In this document: positions 16,048 through 24,011 of the stretch, piece after piece | Position numbering within the stretch: position 1 is the stretch's first letter | Layout of the letters: every line of letters begins with the position of its first letter | Origin: RCIO01 sp040880025 | GTDB taxonomy: Bacteria; Pseudomonadota; Alphaproteobacteria; Rhizobiales; Rhizobiaceae | Reading direction: 5' to 3' | DNA length: 64,000 nt | Assembly (NCBI GenBank): GCA_040880025.1 | Contig: JBBDJD010000022.1 | Span: 434,001 to 498,000 of the forward strand | Position numbers and translations under genes: made by a program | Notes under the pieces: model-generated | What the model was told of the DNA's origin: nothing | Seen by the model: the letters and a program-made list of their open reading frames with translations, nothing else | Database searches by the model: none

Positions 16048-16854
16048 ATGCGTATTGGAAAACAGGATCAGGCCTTCTCGGCGATCGCCACCTCTGATGC
16101 ACACAGCATCACCGTGCGCGGTCACGACCTGTGCGACGACCTGATCGGCAAGATCGGTTTCACCGACTATTTCTGGCTGCTGGTGACGGGGGACCGCCCG
16201 TCCGAGACCCAGCAGGCGGTCACCAATGCCTGTCTCGTCGCGATAGCCGAGCACGGGCTCGTGCCGAGCGTGCAGGCCGCGCGCATGACATTGGCGGCCG
16301 GGCCGGACGCCTGGCAGGGCGCGATGGCGGCGGGCCTGCTTGGAATGGGATCGGTGGTTGCCGGAAGCTCGGAGACTGCCGGGCGCTATATCGTCGAAGT
16401 GCTGGAAGACAGCCGCAAATCGGGCCAGGACCTCAATGCCGCGGCGCGCAAGAGCCTTGAGGGCCTGAAGGCCGCGCGCGCGAAGGTTCCCGGCCTCGGC
16501 CACCCGCAGCACAATACCGGCGACCCGCGGGCAAACGTCCTGATGAAGCTTGCCGGCGAACTTGGCGTCGCTGGCGATCATGTCGCCTGCCTGCGCGCCA
16601 TCGGCGAGGAAGCGCCGGCGATCATGAACCGGCCGCTCCCCATCAACGTATCGGGCGCGATTCCCGCGCTGATGCTCGACGCGGGATGGCCGGTCGATGC
16701 GATGAAGGGGATCCCGCTGTTGGCGCGCGCCGCCGGGCTGGTGGCGCATCTCTACGAGGAAACCCAGCGCTCGATCGGCTTCGTGATGTCTCACAAGGCC
16801 GACCTTGCAATTGAATATGACGGCCCCGCCTCGGCCGCGAAGAATACGGACTAA
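16048..16854 (+). CDS. Citryl-CoA lyase-like protein (citrate synthase superfamily, short form)
   Basis: 268-residue protein of the citrate synthase fold, far shorter than the 430-residue synthase and close in size to the citryl-CoA lyases that split citryl-CoA into acetyl-CoA and oxaloacetate. Conserved spots include VRGHDLCDDLIG at the start, PGLGHPQH around residue 150 (equivalent to the GHxxH active-site region) and RAIGEEAPAI. No biotin or HpcH/CitE-type features. First rightward gene after the IclR control region, followed 10 bp later by a CoA-transferase that could supply its CoA-ester substrate. The true substrate may be a tertiary hydroxyacyl-CoA other than citryl-CoA. Confidence 0.75.
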   Translation: MRIGKQDQAFSAIATSDAHSITVRGHDLCDDLIGKIGFTDYFWLLVTGDRPSETQQAVTNACLVAIAEHGLVPSVQAARMTLAAGPDAWQGAMAAGLLGMGSVVAGSSETAGRYIVEVLEDSRKSGQDLNAAARKSLEGLKAARAKVPGLGHPQHNTGDPRANVLMKLAGELGVAGDHVACLRAIGEEAPAIMNRPLPINVSGAIPALMLDAGWPVDAMKGIPLLARAAGLVAHLYEETQRSIGFVMSHKADLAIEYDGPASAAKNTD

Positions 16855-16864
16855 GGGCTGCTTG

Positions 16865-18010
16865 ATGGCAAAGATACTGAAGGACGTCAGGGTCGTCGAA
16901 CTGGGAACCTACATTACCGGTCCCGCGGCAGGGATGCATCTGGCCGACCTTGGCGCCGATGTGATCAAGGTTGAACGTCCGGAGACCGGCGACCCCTTCC
17001 GCGCCTTCAAGGGAGGTCTCTATTCACCCCACTACCAGACCTACAACCGCAATAAACGCTCGATCGCGCTCGACACGACCAAGCCCGACGACCGCGCGGT
17101 GTTTCATGAACTGATCGCCACCGCCGATGTGTTCATCCAGAATTTCCGGCCGGGCGTCGCCGAGCGGCTTGGAGCCGGGTTCGACGAGCTCATGCGGATC
17201 AATCCGCAGCTTGTCTATTGCGCGATCACCGGTTTCGGCCAGTCCGGCCCGGCTCGTGACCGGCCCGCCTACGACACGGTCGCGCAGGCGGCCAGCGCCT
17301 ATCTGCGCCTGTTGACGCCGCCGGCCAATCCGCGCGTCATCGGCCCGGCGATCGCCGACGCCGTGACCGGTCACTACGCCGCGCTCGGCATCGTCGCCGC
17401 CATGCTGGAGCGGGTGAAAACCGGCAAGGGACGCCGCCTCGACATCTCCATGCTCGAGGCGATGTGCCATTTCAACCTCGACAGCTTCACCCATTATTTC
17501 AGCGTCGGCGAGGTGATGGGTCCGCTCAGCCGCCCGATGGTCTCGCAGTCTTACACATTCGCCTGTTCGGACGGGAAATGGATCGCCATCCATCTGTCCT
17601 CACCACCGAAGTTCTGGGAGGGACTGGTCGCGGCTGTGGGCAAGCCGGAACTGCTGGCCGACGAACGCTTCGCGGAGCGGGCGGCACGCATCAATCACCA
17701 GCAGGAACTGATCGACGTTCTGACCCCGGTCTTCGCGACGAAAACGCGGGACCATTGGTGCGACATCCTGCTTGAAAACGAAGTGCCTCATTCGCCGGCA
17801 TACGATTCCGACGAGGCGCTCGAGGATCCGCAGGCCAGACACCTCCACATTGCCGTGGAGGCCGAGCATCCGCAAATGGGGCACTTCAAGACGGTGCGCC
17901 CGCCCTACAGCTTCGACGGTGAAGCCGACCTGGATGTTCTTCCGCCGCCAACGCTCGACGAGCACGGCGCCGAGATCCGGGCTGAACTCGCACGCCGCAA
18001 GGCCGGCTGA
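16865..18010 (+). CDS. CaiB/BaiF (family III) CoA-transferase
   Basis: 381 residues. The N-terminus VRVVELGTYITGPAAGMHLADLGADVIKVE is classic for family III transferases (quoted as two parts: VRVVELGTYITGPAAG and HLADLGADVIKVE). The catalytic aspartate that forms the acyl anhydride is expected in IADAVTGHYAALG near residue 170. These enzymes move CoA between carboxylic acids in the cytoplasm. ATG 16865 is preceded by AAGGG and begins at the homology. Placed between the citryl-CoA lyase-like and YciI genes, it probably activates an acid in the same pathway. Confidence 0.88.
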   Translation: MAKILKDVRVVELGTYITGPAAGMHLADLGADVIKVERPETGDPFRAFKGGLYSPHYQTYNRNKRSIALDTTKPDDRAVFHELIATADVFIQNFRPGVAERLGAGFDELMRINPQLVYCAITGFGQSGPARDRPAYDTVAQAASAYLRLLTPPANPRVIGPAIADAVTGHYAALGIVAAMLERVKTGKGRRLDISMLEAMCHFNLDSFTHYFSVGEVMGPLSRPMVSQSYTFACSDGKWIAIHLSSPPKFWEGLVAAVGKPELLADERFAERAARINHQQELIDVLTPVFATKTRDHWCDILLENEVPHSPAYDSDEALEDPQARHLHIAVEAEHPQMGHFKTVRPPYSFDGEADLDVLPPPTLDEHGAEIRAELARRKAG

Positions 18011-18036
18011 GCGATGGAAAGCGGAGAGGAATAAAG

Positions 18037-18420
18037 ATGGGATTGCCGGTCAAGGACGTGGTGCAGGCCTCGAGCCAGATGCTGCAGAAACAGCTCTACG
18101 CGATTTTCACGACGCCGACCGGTGCTATCGAACAAATCCTCGAAAACCTGGAAGACCATCTTGCATTCCAGGTTTCCCTCGAAAAGGAGGGCATCCTCTA
18201 TGCGGCGGGACCGATGTGGTCCGATGACGAGCAAAGCTGGGACGGCGACGGTCTCGTGGTTGTACGCGCCGCCTCGCGGGAAGAGGCCAGGGCAATAGCC
18301 GAACGCGACCCCATGCATGTCAGCGGGGCGCGCAAATTCACGGTGCGGCCGTGGATGATCAACGAAGGGACGGTGACGATCCGGCTCGACAGTTCGAGCC
18401 AGACCTTCTCGGTCCTGTAA
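18037..18420 (+). CDS. YciI-family protein
   Basis: 127-residue protein of the YciI/muconolactone isomerase-like ferredoxin fold. The typical pattern is seen: HLAFQVSLEKEGILYAAGP (with the conserved His), then AERDPMHVSGARKFTVRPW. Family members act as small hydrolases or isomerases in aromatic breakdown (for example dehalogenation or lactone chemistry), but this one has no assigned reaction. Preceded by GAGAGGAAT and part of the rightward operon between a CoA-transferase and the TRAP transporter genes. Confidence 0.85.
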   Translation: MGLPVKDVVQASSQMLQKQLYAIFTTPTGAIEQILENLEDHLAFQVSLEKEGILYAAGPMWSDDEQSWDGDGLVVVRAASREEARAIAERDPMHVSGARKFTVRPWMINEGTVTIRLDSSSQTFSVL

Positions 18421-18441
18421 ATAGAAAGGGAGGAAGTAGAA

Positions 18442-19518
18442 ATGAAAAAACTGGCAGGACTACTGCTCGCAGGAGCATTCGCCTTTCCGTCTTCGGCCAT
18501 GGCGCAGGAGACGATCAACCTGACCGTGGCGTCGAGCCATCCGCTCGTTATTCCGTGGGTCGGAATGATCAAGTCGCATTTCATGGCCGAGACAGATCGC
18601 ATCCTCGCCGAAGGCGGCAACTACAAGATCGAGTGGCAGGAAGCGTTTGGCGGACAGCTCTACAAGGCCAACGCCACCCTGACCTCCGTCGAGGAAGGCA
18701 TCACCGATATCGGTTGGGTGTTCTCGTTCCTGGAATCGGCCAAGCTGCCGCTCAGCCAGGCCTCGACCTACGCGCCCTTCGCGACGGCCAATCCGCCCGT
18801 CCAGCTTGAGGTCATGTGGGAGCTTTACGAGAACAATGAAGCGTTCCGCAACGAGTGGGAACAGTACAATCTGAAGGTGCTCGGCCTCACCGGGACGGAC
18901 AGCTACGACGTCTACACCAAGGAGCCGATTTCCGGCTTCGCGGATCTCGACGGCATGAAGCTGTCGGCGCCGGGCGTGCTTGGCGCATGGCTGCGCGGCA
19001 CGGGCGCCAACCCGGTCGATGGCGCGCTGACGACGTTCTACACCGATATCCAAACAGGTGTTTCGGACGGCGTTCTGTCGCTGGCTCTGGGGGTGCTTCC
19101 CTCCAAGCTCTACGAGGTCGCGCCTTACATCACCCGCGTCGACATCGGCACCGCCTACTCCGGAGCTGTCGCGATCAACAGGGACGCCTGGGATGGCCTG
19201 CCCGAAGAAGTGCAGAACGCCATGATCGAGGCCGGCAAGTTCTACACCGAAGCACACGGCAAGGACCTGCTGGAGCGCCATGAAGCCGCGCTCGACAAGA
19301 TGGTGGAAATCGGCGCCAGCCAGAATCCGCCGGTCACGATGACCGACATGTCCCAGGAGGACCGCTCCGCCTGGGTTAACGGCATGCCCAACATCGCCGC
19401 CGAGTGGGCCGCCGACGTGGAGGCGCGCGGGATTCCCGCCAAGGATTTCCTGGCCGCCTATATGAACGGGCTTCGCGAGCGCGGCGAAACCCCGGTTCGC
19501 GACTGGGACAAGGAGTAA
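18442..19518 (+). CDS. TRAP transporter substrate-binding protein (DctP family)
   Basis: 358-residue periplasmic binding protein with a signal peptide (KLAGLLLAGAFAFPSSAMAQ). The mature part shows DctP features: ASSHPLVIPW, WVFSFLESAKLP, GVLGAWLRGTG around the carboxylate-binding arginine, and TDIQTGVSDGV. It feeds the DctQ-DctM pair encoded next. In this locus the ligand is probably an aromatic or other organic acid handled by the IclR-controlled enzymes; that is inference. A strong GGGAGG lies upstream of the ATG. Confidence 0.93.
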   Translation: MKKLAGLLLAGAFAFPSSAMAQETINLTVASSHPLVIPWVGMIKSHFMAETDRILAEGGNYKIEWQEAFGGQLYKANATLTSVEEGITDIGWVFSFLESAKLPLSQASTYAPFATANPPVQLEVMWELYENNEAFRNEWEQYNLKVLGLTGTDSYDVYTKEPISGFADLDGMKLSAPGVLGAWLRGTGANPVDGALTTFYTDIQTGVSDGVLSLALGVLPSKLYEVAPYITRVDIGTAYSGAVAINRDAWDGLPEEVQNAMIEAGKFYTEAHGKDLLERHEAALDKMVEIGASQNPPVTMTDMSQEDRSAWVNGMPNIAAEWAADVEARGIPAKDFLAAYMNGLRERGETPVRDWDKE

Positions 19519-19545
19519 GATCCCGTCGAGAGAAGGGGGCGAGAC

Positions 19546-20115
19546 GTGAGTAACGACTCGCATCCTGCCGGCGCTGCTGGGGGGCGGCGCCGGCGCTCCA
19601 TGATCCATCTGATCTGGTCGCGCGCCGTGGACAGCCTTGCTGCCATGGGAACGATCATGATCGGCCTGCTCATGGTCATGATCTGCACGGACGTGTTCGC
19701 GCGAAACATCACCGGCGGTTCGCTTCCTCTCGTTTCCGAGCTTGGGGCCCTGACGCTGGTGATGATCGTCTATCTTCAGCTTGGAACGACCATCCGCAAC
19801 AACCGGCTGGCGCGCACCGACTTCTTTCTGGACGCCATCGGGGAACGCTCTCCAAGGTTCGCCGCATTTGTTTCCGGAATCTGGGACTTGTTCGGCGTTG
19901 CGGTGTGCGCGTGCATCGCCTGGTCCACCTACGGCATATTGCTGAAGGATATCGAGCATCGTGAGTTCATCGGCGTGACTGCCGTCATGACCATGCAGAC
20001 CTGGCCGTTCCGCGCCCTGATACTCCTCGGCAGCGCCGTGGCCGCGGCCCAGTTTGTCGTGCAGGCCGTTCGTGCCTTCACGCTGGCCGCGGGTTCGCCG
20101 CGGAATGCCCCATGA
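19546..20115 (+). CDS. TRAP transporter small permease (DctQ family)
   Basis: 189-residue membrane protein with four predicted helices (about 38-58, 70-90, 115-135, 150-172) and the DctQ hallmark DVFARNI after helix 1. The N-terminus is basic and cytoplasmic. The GTG start at 19546 follows AGAAGGGGGC. The gene overlaps the next by four bases (ATGA). It bridges the binding protein and the large permease. Confidence 0.9.
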   Translation: MSNDSHPAGAAGGRRRRSMIHLIWSRAVDSLAAMGTIMIGLLMVMICTDVFARNITGGSLPLVSELGALTLVMIVYLQLGTTIRNNRLARTDFFLDAIGERSPRFAAFVSGIWDLFGVAVCACIAWSTYGILLKDIEHREFIGVTAVMTMQTWPFRALILLGSAVAAAQFVVQAVRAFTLAAGSPRNAP

Positions 20116-21425
20116 CCGGCATAGAGATCGGCGCTGCCTGCATCGCGGCCCTCGTCATCCTGATCGCGCTCGGCATGCCCATCGGCATCGGCATGATCGT
20201 GGTTTCGTTCGCCGGCGTCTCGTTCATCCGCAACGAGGTTGTGGCAACGCGGATGATCGGTTCCGTCGCCAATGACAGCCTTGAGGAATATCTGTTCGCG
20301 GTGGTGCCGCTATTCGTGCTGATGGGACTGCTGGTCACGATTTCGGGCGTCGGCAAGGACACGTTCGACGTGTTCGAACGAATGCTGAAGCGCGTGCGGG
20401 CGGGGCTTGGCATCGCCACCGTGTTCGCCAACGCCGTCTTCGCCTCGATTACCGGCATCTCGATCGCCTCCGCCTCGGTGTTTTCGCGCGTGGCGGTCCC
20501 CGAAATGACCCGCCATGGATACAGCCGCCGCTTCTCGACCGGCGTCGTCGCGGGCAGCTCGGTGCTCGGCATGCTGATCCCGCCCTCTCTGCTCATGATC
20601 ATCTATGCCGTCCTCGCCGAGGAATCGGTCGGCCGCATGTTCCTGGCGGGAGTCGGTCCCGGCATCCTGCTGGCGCTGCTCTTCTCCGCAACGATCCTGA
20701 TCCTCGCGACCTGGTGGAAGTCGTCAGTGTTCGAGCGCGAGACCGGGGATTTCGAGATGGAACCCCAATCGGTCTTGGTCACGGCAGCCAAGGGCGTTCC
20801 CATCCTCGTTCTGGTCACGCTTGTCCTGGGCGGGCTCTATGGCGGGTTCTTCAATCCGACCGAGGCCGGCGCGGTCGGCGCGCTCGGCGCGCTCGTCATC
20901 GCTGTCGCAAGGCGCTCGCTTAACCCGTCGAGGCTGTGGGGGCTGCTTGTTGAGACAGGCCAGGTGACCGTATCCGTCCTCTTCCTCATCATGGCGGCCA
21001 CCTTCTTCAGTCGTATGCTCGCCATGTCCGGCCTTCCAAATGCGCTGGCGCAATCGCTCTTGAGCGGCTCGATCGGTCCCTACGGGTTTCTCATCATCTT
21101 CCTCGCGCTTGTGATCGTGATGGGTTTCCTGATCGATTCCATCTCCATCATGCTCATCCTGCTGCCGATCGCGCTTCCGGTCGCCTCGGAAGCGGGTTTC
21201 GACCTGATCTGGTTCGGAGTGCTGACCGTGGTCGCCGTCGAAATCGGGCTGCTGACGCCGCCATTCGGACTGTCCGTGTATACGATCAAGTCGGCGCTCG
21301 ATGAGCCCGACCTGAAGGTCGGTGAGATATTCGCCGGCGCAATGCCGTTCGTTTTCGCGATGATCCTGGGGCTCGGGGTCATCATTGTTTTTCCACAGAT
21401 CGCCACCTGGTTGGCAAGGCTCTGA
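20112..21425 (+). CDS. TRAP transporter large permease (DctM family)
   Basis: 437-residue, about 12-helix sodium-coupled permease that carries the transport path. Family features: ALGMPIGIGM near the start, PLFVLMGLLVTISGVG, VVAGSSVLGMLIPPSLLMIIYA, FFNPTEAGAVGALGAL and LLTPPFGLSVYTI. The last two are signatures of DctM. It starts within the dctQ stop and ends directly at the FMN reductase start, so the operon continues. Confidence 0.95.
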   Translation: MTGIEIGAACIAALVILIALGMPIGIGMIVVSFAGVSFIRNEVVATRMIGSVANDSLEEYLFAVVPLFVLMGLLVTISGVGKDTFDVFERMLKRVRAGLGIATVFANAVFASITGISIASASVFSRVAVPEMTRHGYSRRFSTGVVAGSSVLGMLIPPSLLMIIYAVLAEESVGRMFLAGVGPGILLALLFSATILILATWWKSSVFERETGDFEMEPQSVLVTAAKGVPILVLVTLVLGGLYGGFFNPTEAGAVGALGALVIAVARRSLNPSRLWGLLVETGQVTVSVLFLIMAATFFSRMLAMSGLPNALAQSLLSGSIGPYGFLIIFLALVIVMGFLIDSISIMLILLPIALPVASEAGFDLIWFGVLTVVAVEIGLLTPPFGLSVYTIKSALDEPDLKVGEIFAGAMPFVFAMILGLGVIIVFPQIATWLARL

Positions 21426-21962
21426 ATGATGACGAAAATCCTCTGCCTGTCCGGAAGTTTAAGGGCCGCGTCTTCGTCGCGCGCCGTGCTGGAAACGATC
21501 TGCCGCAATCTGGGCGATCGCGTATCCGTCACGCGTTTCGATATCGGCGCGCTGCCGCACTACAACGCCGACCTCGATTTGCCGGATCCGGTCCCGGCCC
21601 TCAAATCCGCCATCGACGAGGCCGACGGGCTGATTATCGTGACGCCGGAATACAATTACAGCGTCCCGGGCGTGTTGAAGAATGCGATCGACTGGGCGTC
21701 GCGCCCGGCCTATGCCTCGGTATTTTTGGGCAAGCCTGTCTTCGTTGTATCCACCTCCGGTGGCGCGCTCGGAGGCGTTCGCGCGCAGGCCCATCTCAAA
21801 TATGTTCTCAACGGGATGCTGGCCCGCGTATTTCCCTGGCAGGAAATCGTCGTCACGCATGCCAACAAGAAGGTGAAGGACGGACTTCTGGACGACGAGG
21901 CGACCGAGACCTTCCTTCTCCAGGGTGTCGATGCGTTCGTCCGCTCGCTGGAGCGCGACTAG
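21426..21962 (+). CDS. NAD(P)H-dependent FMN reductase (flavodoxin-like)
   Basis: 178-residue reductase. The flavodoxin-like phosphate loop CLSGSLRAASSSRAVL is at 6-21, then IIVTPEYNYSVPGVLKNAIDW (split: IIVTPEYNYS and VPGVLKNAIDW), the family signature binding the isoalloxazine, and STSGGALGG. It supplies reduced FMN or reduces quinone-type compounds. It starts on the base after the dctM stop, so it is co-transcribed with the TRAP genes. It could reduce quinones formed by aromatic oxidation; inference. Confidence 0.9.
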   Translation: MMTKILCLSGSLRAASSSRAVLETICRNLGDRVSVTRFDIGALPHYNADLDLPDPVPALKSAIDEADGLIIVTPEYNYSVPGVLKNAIDWASRPAYASVFLGKPVFVVSTSGGALGGVRAQAHLKYVLNGMLARVFPWQEIVVTHANKKVKDGLLDDEATETFLLQGVDAFVRSLERD

Positions 21963-22020
21963 AAAACCGCGCCACGCTTCCGCTCACGCGAACAGCGATT
22001 TCTCTGGCGGGTATCGCGCA

Positions 22021-22995
22021 CTAGCGATAGTCGCGCTCTGCAAAGGGAATGCGTGCCACCGCCTCTCGGAGCATGGCAATCAGGTTTGCCTCGGCGCGGT
22101 TGAAGCGGGTGCCCGGATTGGTGACGATATGGATGTCGATCGTCGGCGGCTCGTCGAACGGCGGCAGGCGCCACAAAAGTCCGGCCTCCACATCGCGGCG
22201 CGCCACATGGATCGGCAGCGGCCCGATTCCCAGCCCGGCCACGATCATGCGCCGCACCTCCTCCAGGCTGGAGGACACGCCGATCACCCGATCCTCCAGT
22301 TCCGCCTGGGCGCGCAGCAGCGCCACCGGCCGCAGCGCGTCGGTCAGCCGGTCGGTCTTGAACGAAACGGAAGTCTCGCCGCGCAAATCGGCCAGCGACA
22401 GGTTTGCGTGCCCGAACAGCCGATGCCGCGGTCCGCAATAGAAGCCGAAATATTCGCGGAAGAGCCGCAGATAATCGAGATGCGGCTGCTTCTCGTGGAC
22501 AAGGCTGATGGCGAGACTGGCCTGGCGCTGGCGCACCGCCTGAATGGCGTCGCGGCTGGTCAGCACGTCGATCGAAAGCGTGGCCAGCCTGTGGCGCTGG
22601 TGGAACTGCGACAGCACCTCGTCCAGCACCGGCGACACCACGTGGCTGGCCATCGCCAGCGTCACGTGGCCCGACACCTCCTCGTCCGTGTCGCGGATCA
22701 GCGTGCCCAACCGGGAGATGCTGCCGAATATCTCGATCGCCTCGTTGTAGAGAAGCCGTCCCGCCGGCGTCACCTCAAATTGGCCCGGCGCGCGCAGGAT
22801 CAGCCGCTTCGACAAGTGTCCCTCCAGACGCCGCAGCGCGTTCGAGACGCTGGGCTGCTTCAACCCGAGCGTATTGGCGGCGGCGGTGATGCCGCCCTGC
22901 TCGATGATCACCAGGAAGGTGCGGATCAGGTTCCAGTCAAGGTTCCACACCATGCGCCCGGAAGGCGATGGCGGGGTGGCGAGATGGTCCCTCAT
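22021..22995 (-). CDS. LysR-family transcriptional regulator
   Basis: About 324 residues. The N-terminal HTH spans about 15-75 (LIRTFLVIIEQGGITAAANTL and SVSNALRRLEGHL), followed by a two-lobed effector domain. ATG 22995 is chosen because GGAG precedes it by five bases; an ATG at 23016 is a longer option. It is divergent from the polyamine-type ABC operon, which it probably controls with an amine or amino acid coinducer. Convergent with the FMN reductase gene, with 58 bp between. Confidence 0.9.
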   Translation of the reverse strand: MRDHLATPPSPSGRMVWNLDWNLIRTFLVIIEQGGITAAANTLGLKQPSVSNALRRLEGHLSKRLILRAPGQFEVTPAGRLLYNEAIEIFGSISRLGTLIRDTDEEVSGHVTLAMASHVVSPVLDEVLSQFHQRHRLATLSIDVLTSRDAIQAVRQRQASLAISLVHEKQPHLDYLRLFREYFGFYCGPRHRLFGHANLSLADLRGETSVSFKTDRLTDALRPVALLRAQAELEDRVIGVSSSLEEVRRMIVAGLGIGPLPIHVARRDVEAGLLWRLPPFDEPPTIDIHIVTNPGTRFNRAEANLIAMLREAVARIPFAERDYR

Positions 22996-23005
22996 CCGAT
23001 CTCCG

Positions 23006-23024
23006 TTCAATCTCATTCATTGAA
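23006..23024. promoter_or_regulatory. Candidate LysR binding site
   Basis: TTCAA and TTGAA separated by nine bases, giving the dyad with T-N11-A core expected for LysR regulators, 11 bp upstream of the preferred lysR start and 117 bp before the divergent permease gene. If the longer start at 23016 were used the site would overlap coding sequence. Confidence 0.45.
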
Positions 23025-23140
23025 ACTATGGCGCGCATTGCCATTATGTATTTTGAGAATGTCTTCTCCATAAGTCAAACTCTGCTCCGATCCTCTGAGA
23101 AGGCTGCGGGGAACGGCCGGCAAGAGGCGGATGGGAGATC

Positions 23141-24007
23141 ATGGGTGAATCGGCTGGCGCGTCGCGCCCCTGGATATTACTGTCACCGGCGCTTGGCGCG
23201 ATCGCATTCCTGCTGGTCGTCCCGGTCTTCTTCATTGTCGTCTATTCATTCTGGCTGCGCTCGGCGGCGGGTGGAGAGATTCCCGGCTTCTATCTCGACA
23301 ATTGGCAGGAAGTGCTGAGCGATCGCTTCTACCGCGACATCCTTTTGTCGACATTGCGCATCGCCGCCATCACCACGGCCCTGTGCGCGATCCTTGGCTA
23401 CGTGCCCGCCTATTTCATCGCCACGTCGCACACCCGTCACAAGACATTGCTGCTCCTGCTGCTGATCCTGCCCTTCTGGATCAGCTACATCATCCGCACA
23501 ATGTCCTGGATCAACATCCTGGGCGTGTCCGGCGCCCTGAACCAGGTGATGATGGCGGCAGGCATCGTCAACGAGCCGGTCCAGATGCTCTACAACGAGG
23601 CCACCGTGATCCTCGGGCTGGTGCACTTCCTGCTGCCCTTCATGGTGTTGAATGTCTATGTCAGCCTCGACGCCATCGACCCCAACCTGGCCGACGCCTC
23701 GCGCTCGCTGGGTGCCAACGGCATGCAGACATTCCGTGAGGTGACGCTGCCTCTGTCGCTTCCCGGGCTCGCGGCAGGCGGCCTTCTGTGCTTCGTTCTG
23801 GCCGCCGGAACCTACATTACGCCGCTGGTGCTCGGCGGGCCGCGCGACGCCATGTTCGCCAACCTGGTCTTCGAGGCGATCATCACCCAGCTCAACTGGC
23901 CGCTGGGTTCCGCCCTTTCGATCGTGCTCCTGATCATCCTGGGTGGCATCGTGGCCATCTACAACCGTCTGATCGGCATCGGCCAGATCGCAAAGTCGTT
24001 CGGGTAG
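23141..24007 (+). CDS. ABC transporter permease (PotB-like)
   Basis: 288-residue inner-membrane permease with six predicted helices. The polyamine-importer flavour is seen in SYIIRTMSWINILGVSG and the EAA loop DASRSLGANGMQTFREVTLPLSLPG (motif spread over about residues 186-210). First gene of the amine-uptake operon; five bases separate it from the next permease. Ligand class (putrescine/spermidine or related amine) is inferred from homology style and from the downstream amine-catabolic genes. Confidence 0.92.
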   Translation: MGESAGASRPWILLSPALGAIAFLLVVPVFFIVVYSFWLRSAAGGEIPGFYLDNWQEVLSDRFYRDILLSTLRIAAITTALCAILGYVPAYFIATSHTRHKTLLLLLLILPFWISYIIRTMSWINILGVSGALNQVMMAAGIVNEPVQMLYNEATVILGLVHFLLPFMVLNVYVSLDAIDPNLADASRSLGANGMQTFREVTLPLSLPGLAAGGLLCFVLAAGTYITPLVLGGPRDAMFANLVFEAIITQLNWPLGSALSIVLLIILGGIVAIYNRLIGIGQIAKSFG

Positions 24008-24011
24008 CGCG

